From Legionella_C dresdenensis (GTDB taxonomy: Bacteria; Pseudomonadota; Gammaproteobacteria; Legionellales; Legionellaceae): 64,000 bases of DNA. The DNA lies in NCBI RefSeq assembly GCF_042649825.1, contig NZ_JBHSAB010000023.1:186001-250000 (forward strand). Reading direction: 5' to 3'. Of the stretch, positions 33,318-43,056 are shown piece by piece. Position numbers and translations under genes: made by a program. Position 1 is the stretch's first letter. Each line of letters begins with the position of its first letter. The notes beneath the pieces were generated by a model. That model saw nothing but the letters and a program-made list of their open reading frames with translations, was not told the origin of the DNA and made no database searches.

Positions 33318-34745
33318 ATGCCTGCTTTTACACCGGTCAAACTTATTAATGACATTTTAATGCGTGAGAATGAGCTAATCAATGCAGGAGTTATTAGACA
33401 AGCAAGTGAAAGAGCCTTCGAGTTAGCAATGCACAATTATGATGCAGCCGAAGCTTTATTCCTATATCATAATAAATTAATAGAAGCGATGAGAAATTGG
33501 GTTACCCAACAACAATGGCTTGCTTTTGCTGAAAAATACCCCTCTTTAAAGCCTCAATTAATAAATTTTTCTTTGCTAGATAAAAATGCTATAGAAACTC
33601 CCCTGGAAGCAAAAAAATCATTACCGCAAGCGGTTGCCCAACAAGTCAACGAACTTATTGTTAGAAGCAATAACCGCATTGAACTTGTTCCTCATGGCCG
33701 CACTGGTTCAATGATTTTAAAGAATCGTGATCTTGAAATTATAAATTTTGAACACAAAATAGTTGTAAATAATATTCCTATTCCATTAGTTACAAGAAAA
33801 ACACGCCAGTTTAATGCAACGCTTTGCTCAGCAGGTTCTTCATCTAAACGGGAAATTCTATTGCTGGAAAAAGATGATGTTTTGCTTGATGAGATTTATT
33901 CAGCCATTAAAAGCAAAATTAATGCTAATCAATCCATTGAAGCTGTGTTAAAAATAGTTAAGCAAACAACTCAAACCTGTTTTCCCCACAGTAAACCAGG
34001 ACAATTTATTCAACAGCAATTAGCTGCAGGCAATAAAATTATCCCTTTAAGCGATTTTATAAAAAATAAAAATGGTTTATGCCGCCATCATACGTTATTA
34101 AATGCTTATCTACTTTCACGCCTGGTTGAAGATCATTTAATTCAAGGTGAAGTTATTCATCATCGAGTCGAATTTGGAGATGATAGCGCTCATACATGGA
34201 ATCTATTTGTTAATAAAAAAGACAATAAAACGTATTCGTTAGATTCATTATGGGACGATATAACGTGCATCAACGACTACCCGGGAAAATTAGATCGTTT
34301 GTATCGGCATGATGTTGAAACCGAAATCAAAAGGAGGCAGTATGATGCACCGATTCATCAAGCTGAACCTGAACAACAAGTAGAGCAAACAAATAATCAA
34401 GCCAAACTTTGTTTAGAGGATATTAAAAAATTTATTGAAAATCCCCAAACCAAGTTTGTTTGTCTCAGGCTATTTGGCGGTAAAAGCATCAAATTAGATA
34501 ATGGTATTCAAAAAACATTACCTCATCGGGTAGCAGAGATTTATGAGGCAATTAAAACAGGAAATCTTCAGGACAACCAGGCCGCGAATCAATTATTACA
34601 AAAGATCCAAAGCATTGCACAGCATGCTATTGATACTCCCCCCCTGCTTGGGCGTGATGGTGGAACGACTCGTTTCTATGAAGAGATATTAAGTTTAAGT
34701 GAGCAACAGCCTGAATTTAATAGCCGCTTTCAGTTAAACCCATAA
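33318..34745 (+). CDS. Transglutaminase-like cysteine protease-fold protein; possible effector
   Basis: 475 residues, no signal peptide. Residues 245-315 hold a transglutaminase-like catalytic core: NGLCRHHTLLNAYLL (Cys255 at the start of a helix), AHTWNLFV (His292) and SLDSLWDD (Asp309), in the order and spacing of the Cys-His-Asp triad. Residues 1-240 are unknown, mostly helical; residues 340-475 form a second helical domain after a Gln-rich linker. Relatives of this fold act as proteases, deamidases or crosslinking enzymes on proteins. Single gene with an AT-rich upstream region. An effector role is inference. Confidence 0.65.
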   Translation: MPAFTPVKLINDILMRENELINAGVIRQASERAFELAMHNYDAAEALFLYHNKLIEAMRNWVTQQQWLAFAEKYPSLKPQLINFSLLDKNAIETPLEAKKSLPQAVAQQVNELIVRSNNRIELVPHGRTGSMILKNRDLEIINFEHKIVVNNIPIPLVTRKTRQFNATLCSAGSSSKREILLLEKDDVLLDEIYSAIKSKINANQSIEAVLKIVKQTTQTCFPHSKPGQFIQQQLAAGNKIIPLSDFIKNKNGLCRHHTLLNAYLLSRLVEDHLIQGEVIHHRVEFGDDSAHTWNLFVNKKDNKTYSLDSLWDDITCINDYPGKLDRLYRHDVETEIKRRQYDAPIHQAEPEQQVEQTNNQAKLCLEDIKKFIENPQTKFVCLRLFGGKSIKLDNGIQKTLPHRVAEIYEAIKTGNLQDNQAANQLLQKIQSIAQHAIDTPPLLGRDGGTTRFYEEILSLSEQQPEFNSRFQLNP

Positions 34746-34812
34746 GCTTCACAAAATTGAAAAGAGTCGTAACAGCCCAGTGACCGTCGCAATAACTTAC
34801 CTTTCGGCCTGC

Positions 34813-34835
34813 ATACCGCGCTTTATGCGCGGTAT
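34813..34835. terminator. Hairpin between convergent genes
   Basis: ATACCGCGC-TTTAT-GCGCGGTAT, a perfect 9-bp GC-rich stem between the transglutaminase-like gene and the thaumatin-like gene. No T-tract on either side, so a probable but not classical bidirectional terminator. Confidence 0.5.
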
Positions 34836-34841
34836 TAAGGC

Positions 34842-37118
34842 TTAGCGGCCATCTGTTTTTCCTGCTGGCAAACCCGTGCCGTTGCCCGGACAAAAAGTAA
34901 TCGTATATTCATTCGAGGCAGAGGCAGCGCACTGGAATGTGCTTGCCTTGTCATCGTATGGATAAGAGTAACTTGTAGGACAAGCCTGCTTCATCCATTG
35001 AATCAGCGGCTGAACATAAGTCGTCCATTGCGGATCGACCTGACCGACTGGACAAGACGCTGATGGATTGGCAATACCTGGCCAGTCAGTACATCCGCAA
35101 CATTGCGAAAGTTGCTGCGCGTTATAGCCGGAATAATTCAAATAACAGCTGTTAAAAAGCGGCGCGCTTGAACTCGGCGGCGAACACTTCAATAACTGAG
35201 TCAACGTATATGTATTGGATGGGAACGGATTGCTTAACATTTGATTACAGCTAAAATTATCGCCAAATGGAGAACTAAAGCTCGGACTGGTCTGGCAGAT
35301 TTGATTTGCAGCCCAGTACCCCAGGAAGCTACCGCAATTTTTGACGAACGAGTTGCTGTTTGGATTAAAGGCCAGGCCGCATATCTTGGTGGCATCACTA
35401 CACATATTCTGGCTGGTGCAACCAACACCGGTATTGCTGACCCAATAATACATATTGGTTGGCGGAGTCACATTACTGTAATTGCATGCCTGTAAACTGC
35501 CTGCTGCAACATTATTGCCCGCTGTACCGCAAGTATAATTTGAAGCAGACTGGCTTGTTGCCATCGAAATTGGCATGGAAAAACCATTCACGTTACTGAT
35601 GTCATAGGTATCAACACTTCCAGCCCCGACTAACTGTAAAGTAAATTCGGCTTCAGTGGCCGGTTGCTGGAATCCGACGCCGGCTGCGCAAGAAGTTGTT
35701 CCGCCATTGCTTTGACAATCATTATTCAGGCAACTGGAACCGTTGCATTGAGTACTGGCAGAAATTAATCCCTTCCACAGCACCTGATCGCCAGGCGTTG
35801 ATGCCGCTGTCTGGATAATCTGTGTAGTCGCGGTGCCGCCGTTTGAAGTCAGCTCATAAGAACCGGTTTGCGGCCCGTAATTATTAAAATAACAGATTTT
35901 TGATGCCGTATTGCAGGTAGAACCACTCGGACAATCGCTGTTGCTGCTACAGACCGGCGTATTGGTAATCGCCCCGCCAACCATTGACCACCAGACATTA
36001 AAATTACAATTATTAATCAGGTGAATTGTGCGGATATTATTAATGGCGGTAACAACATTCGTAGTCGTAGACGTCTGTGACGATAACCCTGGCGTAGACG
36101 CTGTATGATAATTCACTAATAATGAAATAATCACGCCATTGTGGGCGCTGGCAGGCGCTGTATAGGTTCCGCTTAATTGACAACTTGCATTATTTGGCAA
36201 TACCTGTGCCGTACAATTGTCGCCGCCAGCCGGTGTCGGTACAAAATTGCCATCAGCGCCTCCCGAAGGATAACTTGTGACATGGTTATCGATAGTAATA
36301 TCGTTACCGCTTTTATTGGTACACAATAATGTCGCCGGCGCACTGGTATTGATTAAAACTTCTGACGCCAGCGGATTGGCTGGCTGGCAGATAAGGCCGC
36401 TGCTCTGACCATCGCCGACAGTCGAGGTACTTAATGTCACTGGACTACCCTGAGAATAGGAAAGCGTAGCAGTGATAGTCTGCGGCCCTGCTGACATTGC
36501 AGTGAATGTTCCTTCGACATAACAGCTGTTGCCAGGCGCGGTATTAGTTAATGACAAGCCGCAATTGGTATCATACGATGAGCCGGAAACAGAGATATTA
36601 ATACCCGTTATAGGAAAGGTATTATTATTAGTAAAGATAAATCGCCAGGGCGCACTGGTATTAATGCCTAATGTTGAAGGCAAAGCAGTGGCAATGTCGC
36701 CAACCACAGTATGGCTGCCGCCTTGCTGTACCGCAATCGTATATAATTGAGGTAAGGGAACACGATCGTTACCATAAGCCTGTATTAATTGAACTGTTTT
36801 ACTTCCCTCAATGGTCGGATTCAAATAAATGGTCACATTGCAGGTTTCTCTATAGGCAAGCCGTTTTCCAGTACAGAGATCCTCATATGAAAACTCTGAA
36901 CCAGAATTACTGGTTTTTTCAATAATTAAAGGTTTTACCATGGTGGCTGGAATTTGGTTGGTGAACGTATATGAGGCGACGTAAGTACCGCCGTCAACCA
37001 GAATTTCAGCTGGAAAACTTTGCTGCTGCACCCATTTTACAGGATCAATCCCCGCGACAGAGCACGTAGAAACTGCAAATAAACTTAATGCCTGTATTGT
37101 GTTTTTTATTAATGTCAT
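34842..37118 (-). CDS. Secreted protein with Ig-like repeats and a C-terminal thaumatin-like domain
   Basis: 758 residues: signal peptide (IKNTIQALSLFAVSTCSVAG); three beta-rich repeats in about 30-360 of the type with ALPSTLGINTSAPWRF, LSLTNTAPGNSCYVEGTFTA and CQLSGTYTAPASA; then a Cys-rich domain from about 363 (IHLINNCNFNVWWSMVGG) to the end with DTYDISNVNGFSMPI and CPTSYSYPYDDKASTFQCA, the hallmarks of thaumatin/GH64 proteins including the acidic cleft. More than 30 cysteines suggest oxidative folding outside the cytoplasm. Eukaryotic relatives bind or cut beta-glucans. Followed by an outer-membrane protein gene upstream in the same direction. Confidence 0.82.
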   Translation of the reverse strand: MTLIKNTIQALSLFAVSTCSVAGIDPVKWVQQQSFPAEILVDGGTYVASYTFTNQIPATMVKPLIIEKTSNSGSEFSYEDLCTGKRLAYRETCNVTIYLNPTIEGSKTVQLIQAYGNDRVPLPQLYTIAVQQGGSHTVVGDIATALPSTLGINTSAPWRFIFTNNNTFPITGINISVSGSSYDTNCGLSLTNTAPGNSCYVEGTFTAMSAGPQTITATLSYSQGSPVTLSTSTVGDGQSSGLICQPANPLASEVLINTSAPATLLCTNKSGNDITIDNHVTSYPSGGADGNFVPTPAGGDNCTAQVLPNNASCQLSGTYTAPASAHNGVIISLLVNYHTASTPGLSSQTSTTTNVVTAINNIRTIHLINNCNFNVWWSMVGGAITNTPVCSSNSDCPSGSTCNTASKICYFNNYGPQTGSYELTSNGGTATTQIIQTAASTPGDQVLWKGLISASTQCNGSSCLNNDCQSNGGTTSCAAGVGFQQPATEAEFTLQLVGAGSVDTYDISNVNGFSMPISMATSQSASNYTCGTAGNNVAAGSLQACNYSNVTPPTNMYYWVSNTGVGCTSQNMCSDATKICGLAFNPNSNSFVKNCGSFLGYWAANQICQTSPSFSSPFGDNFSCNQMLSNPFPSNTYTLTQLLKCSPPSSSAPLFNSCYLNYSGYNAQQLSQCCGCTDWPGIANPSASCPVGQVDPQWTTYVQPLIQWMKQACPTSYSYPYDDKASTFQCAASASNEYTITFCPGNGTGLPAGKTDGR

Positions 37119-37134
37119 TTTATTTTACTCGATA

Positions 37135-37944
37135 TTATTTCTGGTATGAAACTGCGCGGCCTGTATCAAACAAATACGTCAGGCCTAACAGAAATGCGTT
37201 GGCGTGATAGTCGCCATAATTCAAGTGTTGCGTTGCCCAGCTGCTTGCTCCTGCTGCGGATGATGATTTTCCCAAGCCGCTATATTGATATCCGGCATTA
37301 ATAATAAATTGTTGATTGAAGCGGTAGTCAAGTCCAGCCCCTACTATCCAGGCAAACCGGGTACTTGAATTATTGCCATAAGCTGGCGATATTCTGGGCG
37401 TCACCTCCGGTAAGGCGAACTCGGTATATTTGCTATTAGTATTATACTTTATCCCGATTCCGCCATTAATATAAGGAGAAAAGCGCTGATATTCCATGAA
37501 ATTGAATTTGGCATTAACCAAAGCAAGATTGGAGGCAGTTTGCCATTCATAATTATAATTGGTGAATTCAGGGAGGGAATATTGCATAACCTGACCGTTG
37601 ATGTGCGAGGTGAAAAAATGCTGATACTGGATACCCAGCGAAAAAGCGCTCAACACGGCATGAGAAAGTTGCCACCGCAACCCTGCCTGCACTGCTAACA
37701 GAGCCGCGGTATTCGGATTATTAGCAGTATAAATATCACGATCCAAAGGTGAGGGAAGATCTGAACCATTGTTGACAGTCGTTACTGACTCGCCCATTTT
37801 GGCTTTATAGACACCGCCTTGTAAATTCAAAAACCAATTGGCGCTATTTGCCAAATTGTTACCTGCTGGTGCGATATTAGCAGTACCGGCAAAGCAATAA
37901 CTACTGACGCCAAGCAATATAATTGCTTTTGAAATCAATTTCAT
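37135..37944 (-). CDS. Outer membrane beta-barrel protein
   Basis: 269 residues from the ATG at 37944 (AAGGA seven bases upstream; in-frame ATGs just upstream lack such spacing). Signal peptide KLISKAIILLGVSSYCFAG, then alternating amphipathic strands with aromatic girdles (NWFLNLQGGVYKAKMGESV, FSPYINGGIGIKYNTNSKY, FAWIVGAGLDYRFNQQFIIN) and a last strand ANAFLLGLTYLFDTGR. An eight-stranded OmpA-like barrel is likely; no periplasmic peptidoglycan domain. It is 16 bases before the thaumatin-like gene and probably co-transcribed. Confidence 0.8.
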   Translation of the reverse strand: MKLISKAIILLGVSSYCFAGTANIAPAGNNLANSANWFLNLQGGVYKAKMGESVTTVNNGSDLPSPLDRDIYTANNPNTAALLAVQAGLRWQLSHAVLSAFSLGIQYQHFFTSHINGQVMQYSLPEFTNYNYEWQTASNLALVNAKFNFMEYQRFSPYINGGIGIKYNTNSKYTEFALPEVTPRISPAYGNNSSTRFAWIVGAGLDYRFNQQFIINAGYQYSGLGKSSSAAGASSWATQHLNYGDYHANAFLLGLTYLFDTGRAVSYQK

Positions 37945-38015
37945 AATCATCCTTGAGTCCATTTTGTCAAATTATTCTATCAGGTTATAAAAAAGCTTCA
38001 ACGATAGACATTTTA

Positions 38016-41000
38016 TTAATATCCTTCTGGTAATGACATCAGGCTTGCATTTCCTCCGGCGGCCGTGGTGTCAACAGTATAGGTTCTTTCGTGGCAAAGG
38101 CGCAGTAAATAATAAGGCCCGCCTGCTTTGGGACCAGTTCCGGACATGCCCTCTCCGCCGAATGGTTGCAATCCGACTACCGCACCGATCATATTGCGGT
38201 TAACATAGCAGTTACCTGCATGAATACGCGAGCGGATATATTCCACGGTCTGATTGATCCGGCTGTGAATTCCCAGAGTCAAGCCGTAGCCTGTATTGTT
38301 AATGTCATCAATTACCTGATCCAAATCTTTCCGTTTATAGCTGACAACATGCAACACAGGACCAAATACTTCGCGTGGTAAAGATTTTATTGAATCGATA
38401 GCAATAGCTACTGGCGCCATAAAATAGCCTGAGTCACATTCTTCCGGCAAATTGCATTGATAAATAATATCAAATTTTTGTGCCATTGCCGTAACATGGG
38501 CTTTTAAGCCAGCTAACGCTTCCTCATCAATAACTGGCCCAATATCAGTAGCCAGCCATTGCGGATCGCCTATTTCTAACTCTGCCATTGCCCCTTTTAA
38601 TAATTCAATCATGCGTGGGTATACTTCTTCCTGAACATAGAGCACACGTAACGCGGAACAGCGTTGGCCGGCGCTGCCGAAAGCAGAAGTCAAGGCATCC
38701 ATCGCGACTTGCTCCAACAAGGCAGAGGAATCGACGATCATAGCGTTCTGGCCACCGGTTTCGGCCACCAGAGGTATAATCTCTCCCCCTCTTGCCGCCA
38801 ACGTCTGGTTAATTAAATTAGCTGTCTGAGTCGAACCGGTAAACACCACGGCTTTAATCCGCTGGTCGGCAACTAATGGTGCGCCAACCGCTTCACCAGT
38901 ACCCGGTAACAGCTGAATAGCTCCAGCGGGAAAACCGGCTTTATGCATTAAACTTACTGCAAACGCAGCAATTAAGGGTGTTTGTTCCGCTGGTTTGGCA
39001 ATCACGCAATTACCTGTGACCAGCGCTGCTGCAACCTGGCCGGTAAAAATCGCTAACGGGAAATTCCAGGGACTAATGCAAAGTACCGTACCTCGGGGAT
39101 GCAGTGATAGTTCGTTAAGCTCACCCGTATAACCGTGTAAACGCATTGGCTCTGCCATTAATTTATTTGCCTGAGCCGCATAATAACGGCAAAAATCAAC
39201 CGCTTCCCGAACTTCAGCAACACCGTCGCTCCAGCTTTTGCCTGCCTCCAGACATGTCATCGCCAGTAAAGTAGCCGTATTTTCCTCCAGCAATTCAGCA
39301 AAACGCTCCAGCAAGGCGGCTCGGTCTGTAACGGGCGTATTACTCCACTCTTTAAACGCCTTCTGGGCATAAGTAAGGGCATTTTCAATATCATCAGGCG
39401 AAGCATCAGCAACCTGGCCAATGATCCGCTCGGTTTTCTGGGGTGAGGCAACATTGCGTCCTATCTGGCTTTTTTCTTTACCGGCAATCATGGGTTTAGC
39501 CTGCCAGCCGCCTAAAGTCATTTCACTGTATTGCTGTTTTAACTCTGCAATTACCGCCCGATCAGTCAAATCCAAACCAGCAGAATTCTGACGCTCAGGC
39601 AAAAAGATAGAGGCCGGCAAGGGAATATTCTGATTAATCTTGCTTAACAACTGACTGGCCTTGCTTACTGGATCTTCGACCAATTCGGCAATGGGCGCTT
39701 TTTCATCAACAATACGATTTACAAAAGAGGAGTTGGCGCCGTTTTCCAATAATCGGCGTACCAGATAGGGCAATAAATCCTCATGGCTGCCAACAGGCGC
39801 ATAAATGCGGCATGGAATGCCAAAACGGTTTGCCGGAACGATTTGTTCATAAAGCTCTTTGCCCATACCATGCAGGCATTGAAACTCAAAATCACGGTAA
39901 TTCCCAACCAGATTTAAAATCATGGCAACGGAATATGCATTATGCGTTGCAAATTGCGGATAAATCACATCCGTCATCGTCAACAGCTTTTTGGCGCAGG
40001 CCTGAAAAGAGACATCGGTAAAAACCTTGCGGGTAAAAACCGGATAATCACCAAGCCCTTGCATTTGTGTTTTTTTGATTTCACTGTCCCAGTATGCGCC
40101 TTTAATTAACCGCACCATCATGCGGCGTTTCTTTCTCCGAGCCAGTTCTGCTACCCAGTCCAAAAGATAAAAAGCACGTTTCTGGTAAGATTGTACCGCC
40201 ATCCCAAAACCATTCCACCCATTTAAACTATCGTCATTAAATACGCGCTCGATAACATCCAGTGATAATTCAAGCCGCTCTGATTCCTCAGCATCAATTG
40301 TCAGTGCAATATCGTACTTCTTTGCAGCTTGCGCTAAAGCCAGCAGTTTTGGCGGCAATTCTTCGAGAACGCGTGCTTTTTGCGCCTCCTGATAACGCGG
40401 GTGCAGAGCAGAAAGTTTAATAGAAATACCTGGACGTTGATAAATGGTCGTGTTTTTATCAACCTTATTGCCAATGGCTTCAATGGCCTTGGTATAGGCA
40501 ACCAGATAACGGGCAGCATCCGCTTTGGTCAGTGCGGCCTCTCCTAACATGTCATAAGAATAGCGATAGCCAATTGCTTCTTTTTTCTTTGCCCGGGTTA
40601 ACGCCTCTTCAATAGTGCGTCCCATGACAAACTGCTTACTCATAATCCGCATCGCTTTTTCTACAGCCTTGCGAACAACCCCTTCCCCGCTGCGGTTAAT
40701 TAATTTCCGTACGGCCTTGCTTAACAAAGAATCAGCGCTTTCAGGGGTCAGCACTTTACCAGTCAGCATTAATGCCCAGGTGGTCGCATTAACAAAAAAC
40801 GAGTCGCTTTGTCCACGATGCGCTTTCCAGTCAGCCGAGGTCAATTTATCTTTAATCAGGCTGTCTATGGTCGCATTGTCTGGAACGCGTAATAAGGCTT
40901 CTGCCAGGCACATTAATGCAATGCCTTCATCACTGGACAGCGCATATTCTGTTAAAAAAGAATCTATACCAGTGCTACGCCTGCGTTCATTACGCACCTG

Positions 41001-41165
41001 CTCAACCAGTGCAGTTGCCTTAGCACGGGTTTTGGCCAATGTTTCATCGGGTAAACCGGCTTTCTCGATCAGCATGGTCATTATAGTCAGCTCATTCATG
41101 CGATAAGCATCATTAATGACTGCGCGAGTGCCCTGTGGAAGTTGCGTTGCGTAACGTTCCAGCAT
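38016..41165 (-). CDS. putA: Bifunctional proline dehydrogenase/P5C dehydrogenase PutA
   Basis: 1049 residues from the ATG at 41165 (GGAGAG seven bases upstream); the open frame continues 27 codons further. The N-terminal half is the FAD-binding TIM barrel (TIDAEESERLELSLDVIERV, MVRLIKGAYWDSEIK); the C-terminal half is an aldehyde dehydrogenase with Glu802 in VAETGGQNAM and Cys836 in GSAGQRCSALR. Oxidises proline to glutamate with substrate channelling. It lacks the ribbon-helix-helix DNA-binding N-terminus of E. coli PutA, so it should not repress its own gene. Fits amino-acid-based growth. Confidence 0.96.
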   Translation of the reverse strand: MLERYATQLPQGTRAVINDAYRMNELTIMTMLIEKAGLPDETLAKTRAKATALVEQVRNERRRSTGIDSFLTEYALSSDEGIALMCLAEALLRVPDNATIDSLIKDKLTSADWKAHRGQSDSFFVNATTWALMLTGKVLTPESADSLLSKAVRKLINRSGEGVVRKAVEKAMRIMSKQFVMGRTIEEALTRAKKKEAIGYRYSYDMLGEAALTKADAARYLVAYTKAIEAIGNKVDKNTTIYQRPGISIKLSALHPRYQEAQKARVLEELPPKLLALAQAAKKYDIALTIDAEESERLELSLDVIERVFNDDSLNGWNGFGMAVQSYQKRAFYLLDWVAELARRKKRRMMVRLIKGAYWDSEIKKTQMQGLGDYPVFTRKVFTDVSFQACAKKLLTMTDVIYPQFATHNAYSVAMILNLVGNYRDFEFQCLHGMGKELYEQIVPANRFGIPCRIYAPVGSHEDLLPYLVRRLLENGANSSFVNRIVDEKAPIAELVEDPVSKASQLLSKINQNIPLPASIFLPERQNSAGLDLTDRAVIAELKQQYSEMTLGGWQAKPMIAGKEKSQIGRNVASPQKTERIIGQVADASPDDIENALTYAQKAFKEWSNTPVTDRAALLERFAELLEENTATLLAMTCLEAGKSWSDGVAEVREAVDFCRYYAAQANKLMAEPMRLHGYTGELNELSLHPRGTVLCISPWNFPLAIFTGQVAAALVTGNCVIAKPAEQTPLIAAFAVSLMHKAGFPAGAIQLLPGTGEAVGAPLVADQRIKAVVFTGSTQTANLINQTLAARGGEIIPLVAETGGQNAMIVDSSALLEQVAMDALTSAFGSAGQRCSALRVLYVQEEVYPRMIELLKGAMAELEIGDPQWLATDIGPVIDEEALAGLKAHVTAMAQKFDIIYQCNLPEECDSGYFMAPVAIAIDSIKSLPREVFGPVLHVVSYKRKDLDQVIDDINNTGYGLTLGIHSRINQTVEYIRSRIHAGNCYVNRNMIGAVVGLQPFGGEGMSGTGPKAGGPYYLLRLCHERTYTVDTTAAGGNASLMSLPEGY

Positions 41166-41529
41166 TTTTACTCTCCATTTATAGGTATCCAAAGATAATA
41201 ATTCAGAACCTTGCGAATTGAAATATTTAGTGTAGAATCGCCGCATTATTTCGTCTTTAGATGCCGATAATTAGCCGTTTTTTTATCTAACTGATAACTT
41301 TTCTTACTAAAAAATGGCTTTTTTTAGCCTATTTTTGTATAAATTTTGCACTAAAACACCCTGAAAAACGGCCTGAACGGCAAGCATTTAACCATTAACC
41401 TTTTGAAATGCTTAATAAATCCATCTCCTGACCAATCATCTTTCTTGTGATTTTACATTTGTTGCAATTGTAAATATAATAACCAGCCTTTGTTAAACAA
41501 TTAACCAAGAAAAAGGAGAGAATGGAGAA

Positions 41530-42210
41530 ATGAGCAAAATCTTAAGCATCCTTTCTGCGCTGATTTTTTCAGGCAGTACGACGAATTCTCCGGTGCCAAC
41601 CGCAACCCATACCGATCCCAATGTTTCAGTCCAGGTTCAGCACCTTAGCGTAAAAGCCCCACAACTCAATAAACAAGTTCTTACTTTGGCTTTAAATGCT
41701 TATAATAAAGCATCTATAAAAGGCAATGTGAAAAAGCCGATGTTAACAGTGATTGATTATTCACTGCCTTCATCAAAACAAAGAATGTGGATCTTTGATA
41801 TCAGCAAAGAAAAACTGCTCTATAACACGTATGTCGCCCACGGTAGAAATTCAGGCATGGATATTCCACGCCATTTCTCCAATCAGGCTTCCAGTAAAGA
41901 AACCAGTCTTGGAACTTACGTTACCCGCGATACTTATATCGGTTCAAAAGGTTTGGCATTGAATTTACAAGGTCTGGAACAAGGCATTAATGACAACGCT
42001 TACAACCGTCGGGTTGTTATTCATGGCGCCTGGTATGTTGAGCCCGATTTTATCCGTAAAGCAGGCCGTGCCGGTCGCAGTTGGGGATGCCCATCGATTG
42101 CAAAAACTCTTGCAAAACCGGTAATTAACACTATCAAAGGCGGTTCTGTTGTTTTTGCTTATTATCCTGACAAATATTATCTCAGCCATTCAGGCTACGC
42201 AGTCGCATAA
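41530..42210 (+). CDS. Murein L,D-transpeptidase-like protein (YkuD_2 type)
   Basis: 226 residues. N-terminal hydrophobic signal (KILSILSALIFSGSTT); the catalytic block is VVIHGAWYVEPDFIRKAGRA followed by GRSWGCPSIA, with His in HGAW and the nucleophilic Cys in SWGCPS. This ErfK/YbiS/YkuD-like arrangement makes 3-3 peptidoglycan crosslinks or attaches proteins to peptidoglycan. The GGAGAGAATGGAG stretch just upstream supplies a strong ribosome binding site. An intrinsic terminator follows the stop. Confidence 0.85.
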   Translation: MSKILSILSALIFSGSTTNSPVPTATHTDPNVSVQVQHLSVKAPQLNKQVLTLALNAYNKASIKGNVKKPMLTVIDYSLPSSKQRMWIFDISKEKLLYNTYVAHGRNSGMDIPRHFSNQASSKETSLGTYVTRDTYIGSKGLALNLQGLEQGINDNAYNRRVVIHGAWYVEPDFIRKAGRAGRSWGCPSIAKTLAKPVINTIKGGSVVFAYYPDKYYLSHSGYAVA

Positions 42211-42215
42211 AAAGT

Positions 42216-42247
42216 AAAAGCCAAGGTTTTTAGGCCTTGGCTTTTTT
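42216..42247 (+). terminator. Intrinsic terminator after the L,D-transpeptidase gene
   Basis: AAAAGCCAAGG pairs with CCTTGGCTTTT around an eight-base loop and ends in a run of six T. Textbook rho-independent terminator, symmetrical enough to work in both directions. Confidence 0.9.
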
Positions 42248-42248
42248 C

Positions 42249-42686
42249 GCAGTCTTCCAATTTCAGAACGTCCTGTCCTGAATATCTTCCTTGACACGTA
42301 TCATTTCCATATGATTACAAATCCATTTGTAAGACCTCAGATCCTTTGAAGTCCATGATTAGAATTTAGCAAGTGAATCGTGGATCTGCAAGCTGCTAAA
42401 ACTCCATCAATTAAGCTTTACATTTAAGCATAAAATTAAATTTTCCTTTAAAATCAATGAATTGAAAAATAAAGAGCAGTTTGCACAAGCGATTTCTCCA
42501 GATTTCTTCTATTGAATTGAGAAATCTCTTGGGGTGCGCCAAGCAGAATGCAGCCTTGCTGCAGTACAGCGTAATCAAGGTTTTAGTGATGAAATGCAGG
42601 AAATTAACCCAATAAAGGGCAAGGCTTGCTTATCTTCGGGATTATGATAATTTATAGCCAATATTTGTAGAATAAAGGCGACATAA
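42249..42686. other. Non-coding stretch, no gene supported
   Basis: About 440 bases without an open frame I can support. Around 42,550-42,590 it has GCCTTGCTGCAGTACAGCGT, then AATCAAGG, a variant of GCCTTGATGCAGCGAAGCGT, then AATCAAGG, in the long inverted repeats at 58.4 and 63.2 kb. This suggests a scrap of the same repeat family. Confidence 0.6.
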
Positions 42687-43040
42687 ATGAGTCAACAAAA
42701 CGTTTCAGCAAAGAAAGATAAACAAATTATTATTGACTGGCTTATTGAACACTTCCCCAATGCCTTTTTTAAAAAAGGGAGTCAGGTAAAACCATTGCAG
42801 ATTGGGATTTTCGATGAAATTGCCGAGTTCTATGATCGTCTTGAAGAACCCCCTTTCAGCAAAAAATCCCTGCGCGAAGGCTTAAGCTATTATAGCTCTT
42901 CACCTGCTTATTTGAATTGTCAGAAAGCCAACACTGCCCGAATTGACTTATATGGCAATGAGGTGGATGTGGTGACTGAAGAACAGGCAAAATATGCCTA
43001 TCAAAGATATCAACAGCGATATGCGGAAAAGAAGAAATAA
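42687..43040 (+). CDS. ProQ/FinO-domain RNA-binding protein (minimal form)
   Basis: 117 residues made up almost only of a ProQ/FinO domain: IIDWLIEHFPNAFFKKGSQV, then KPLQIGIFDEIAEF, SKKSLREGLSYYSSSPAYLN and ARIDLYGNEVDVVTEEQAKYA. FinO-domain proteins bind the 3' ends of structured RNAs and act as RNA chaperones for small RNAs. Compared with E. coli ProQ the C-terminal Tudor-like domain is missing. Legionella relatives include RocC, which is longer. A palindromic hairpin follows the stop. Confidence 0.88.
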   Translation: MSQQNVSAKKDKQIIIDWLIEHFPNAFFKKGSQVKPLQIGIFDEIAEFYDRLEEPPFSKKSLREGLSYYSSSPAYLNCQKANTARIDLYGNEVDVVTEEQAKYAYQRYQQRYAEKKK

Positions 43041-43056
43041 TCAGCGCTTAAATCGA

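Noticed and set aside
41325..41350. Hairpin GGCT-TTTTTT-AGCC with A/T flanks upstream of the L,D-transpeptidase gene as a terminator
   Set aside because: It lies between two divergent genes, so no transcript should end there; short stem of four GC-containing pairs.
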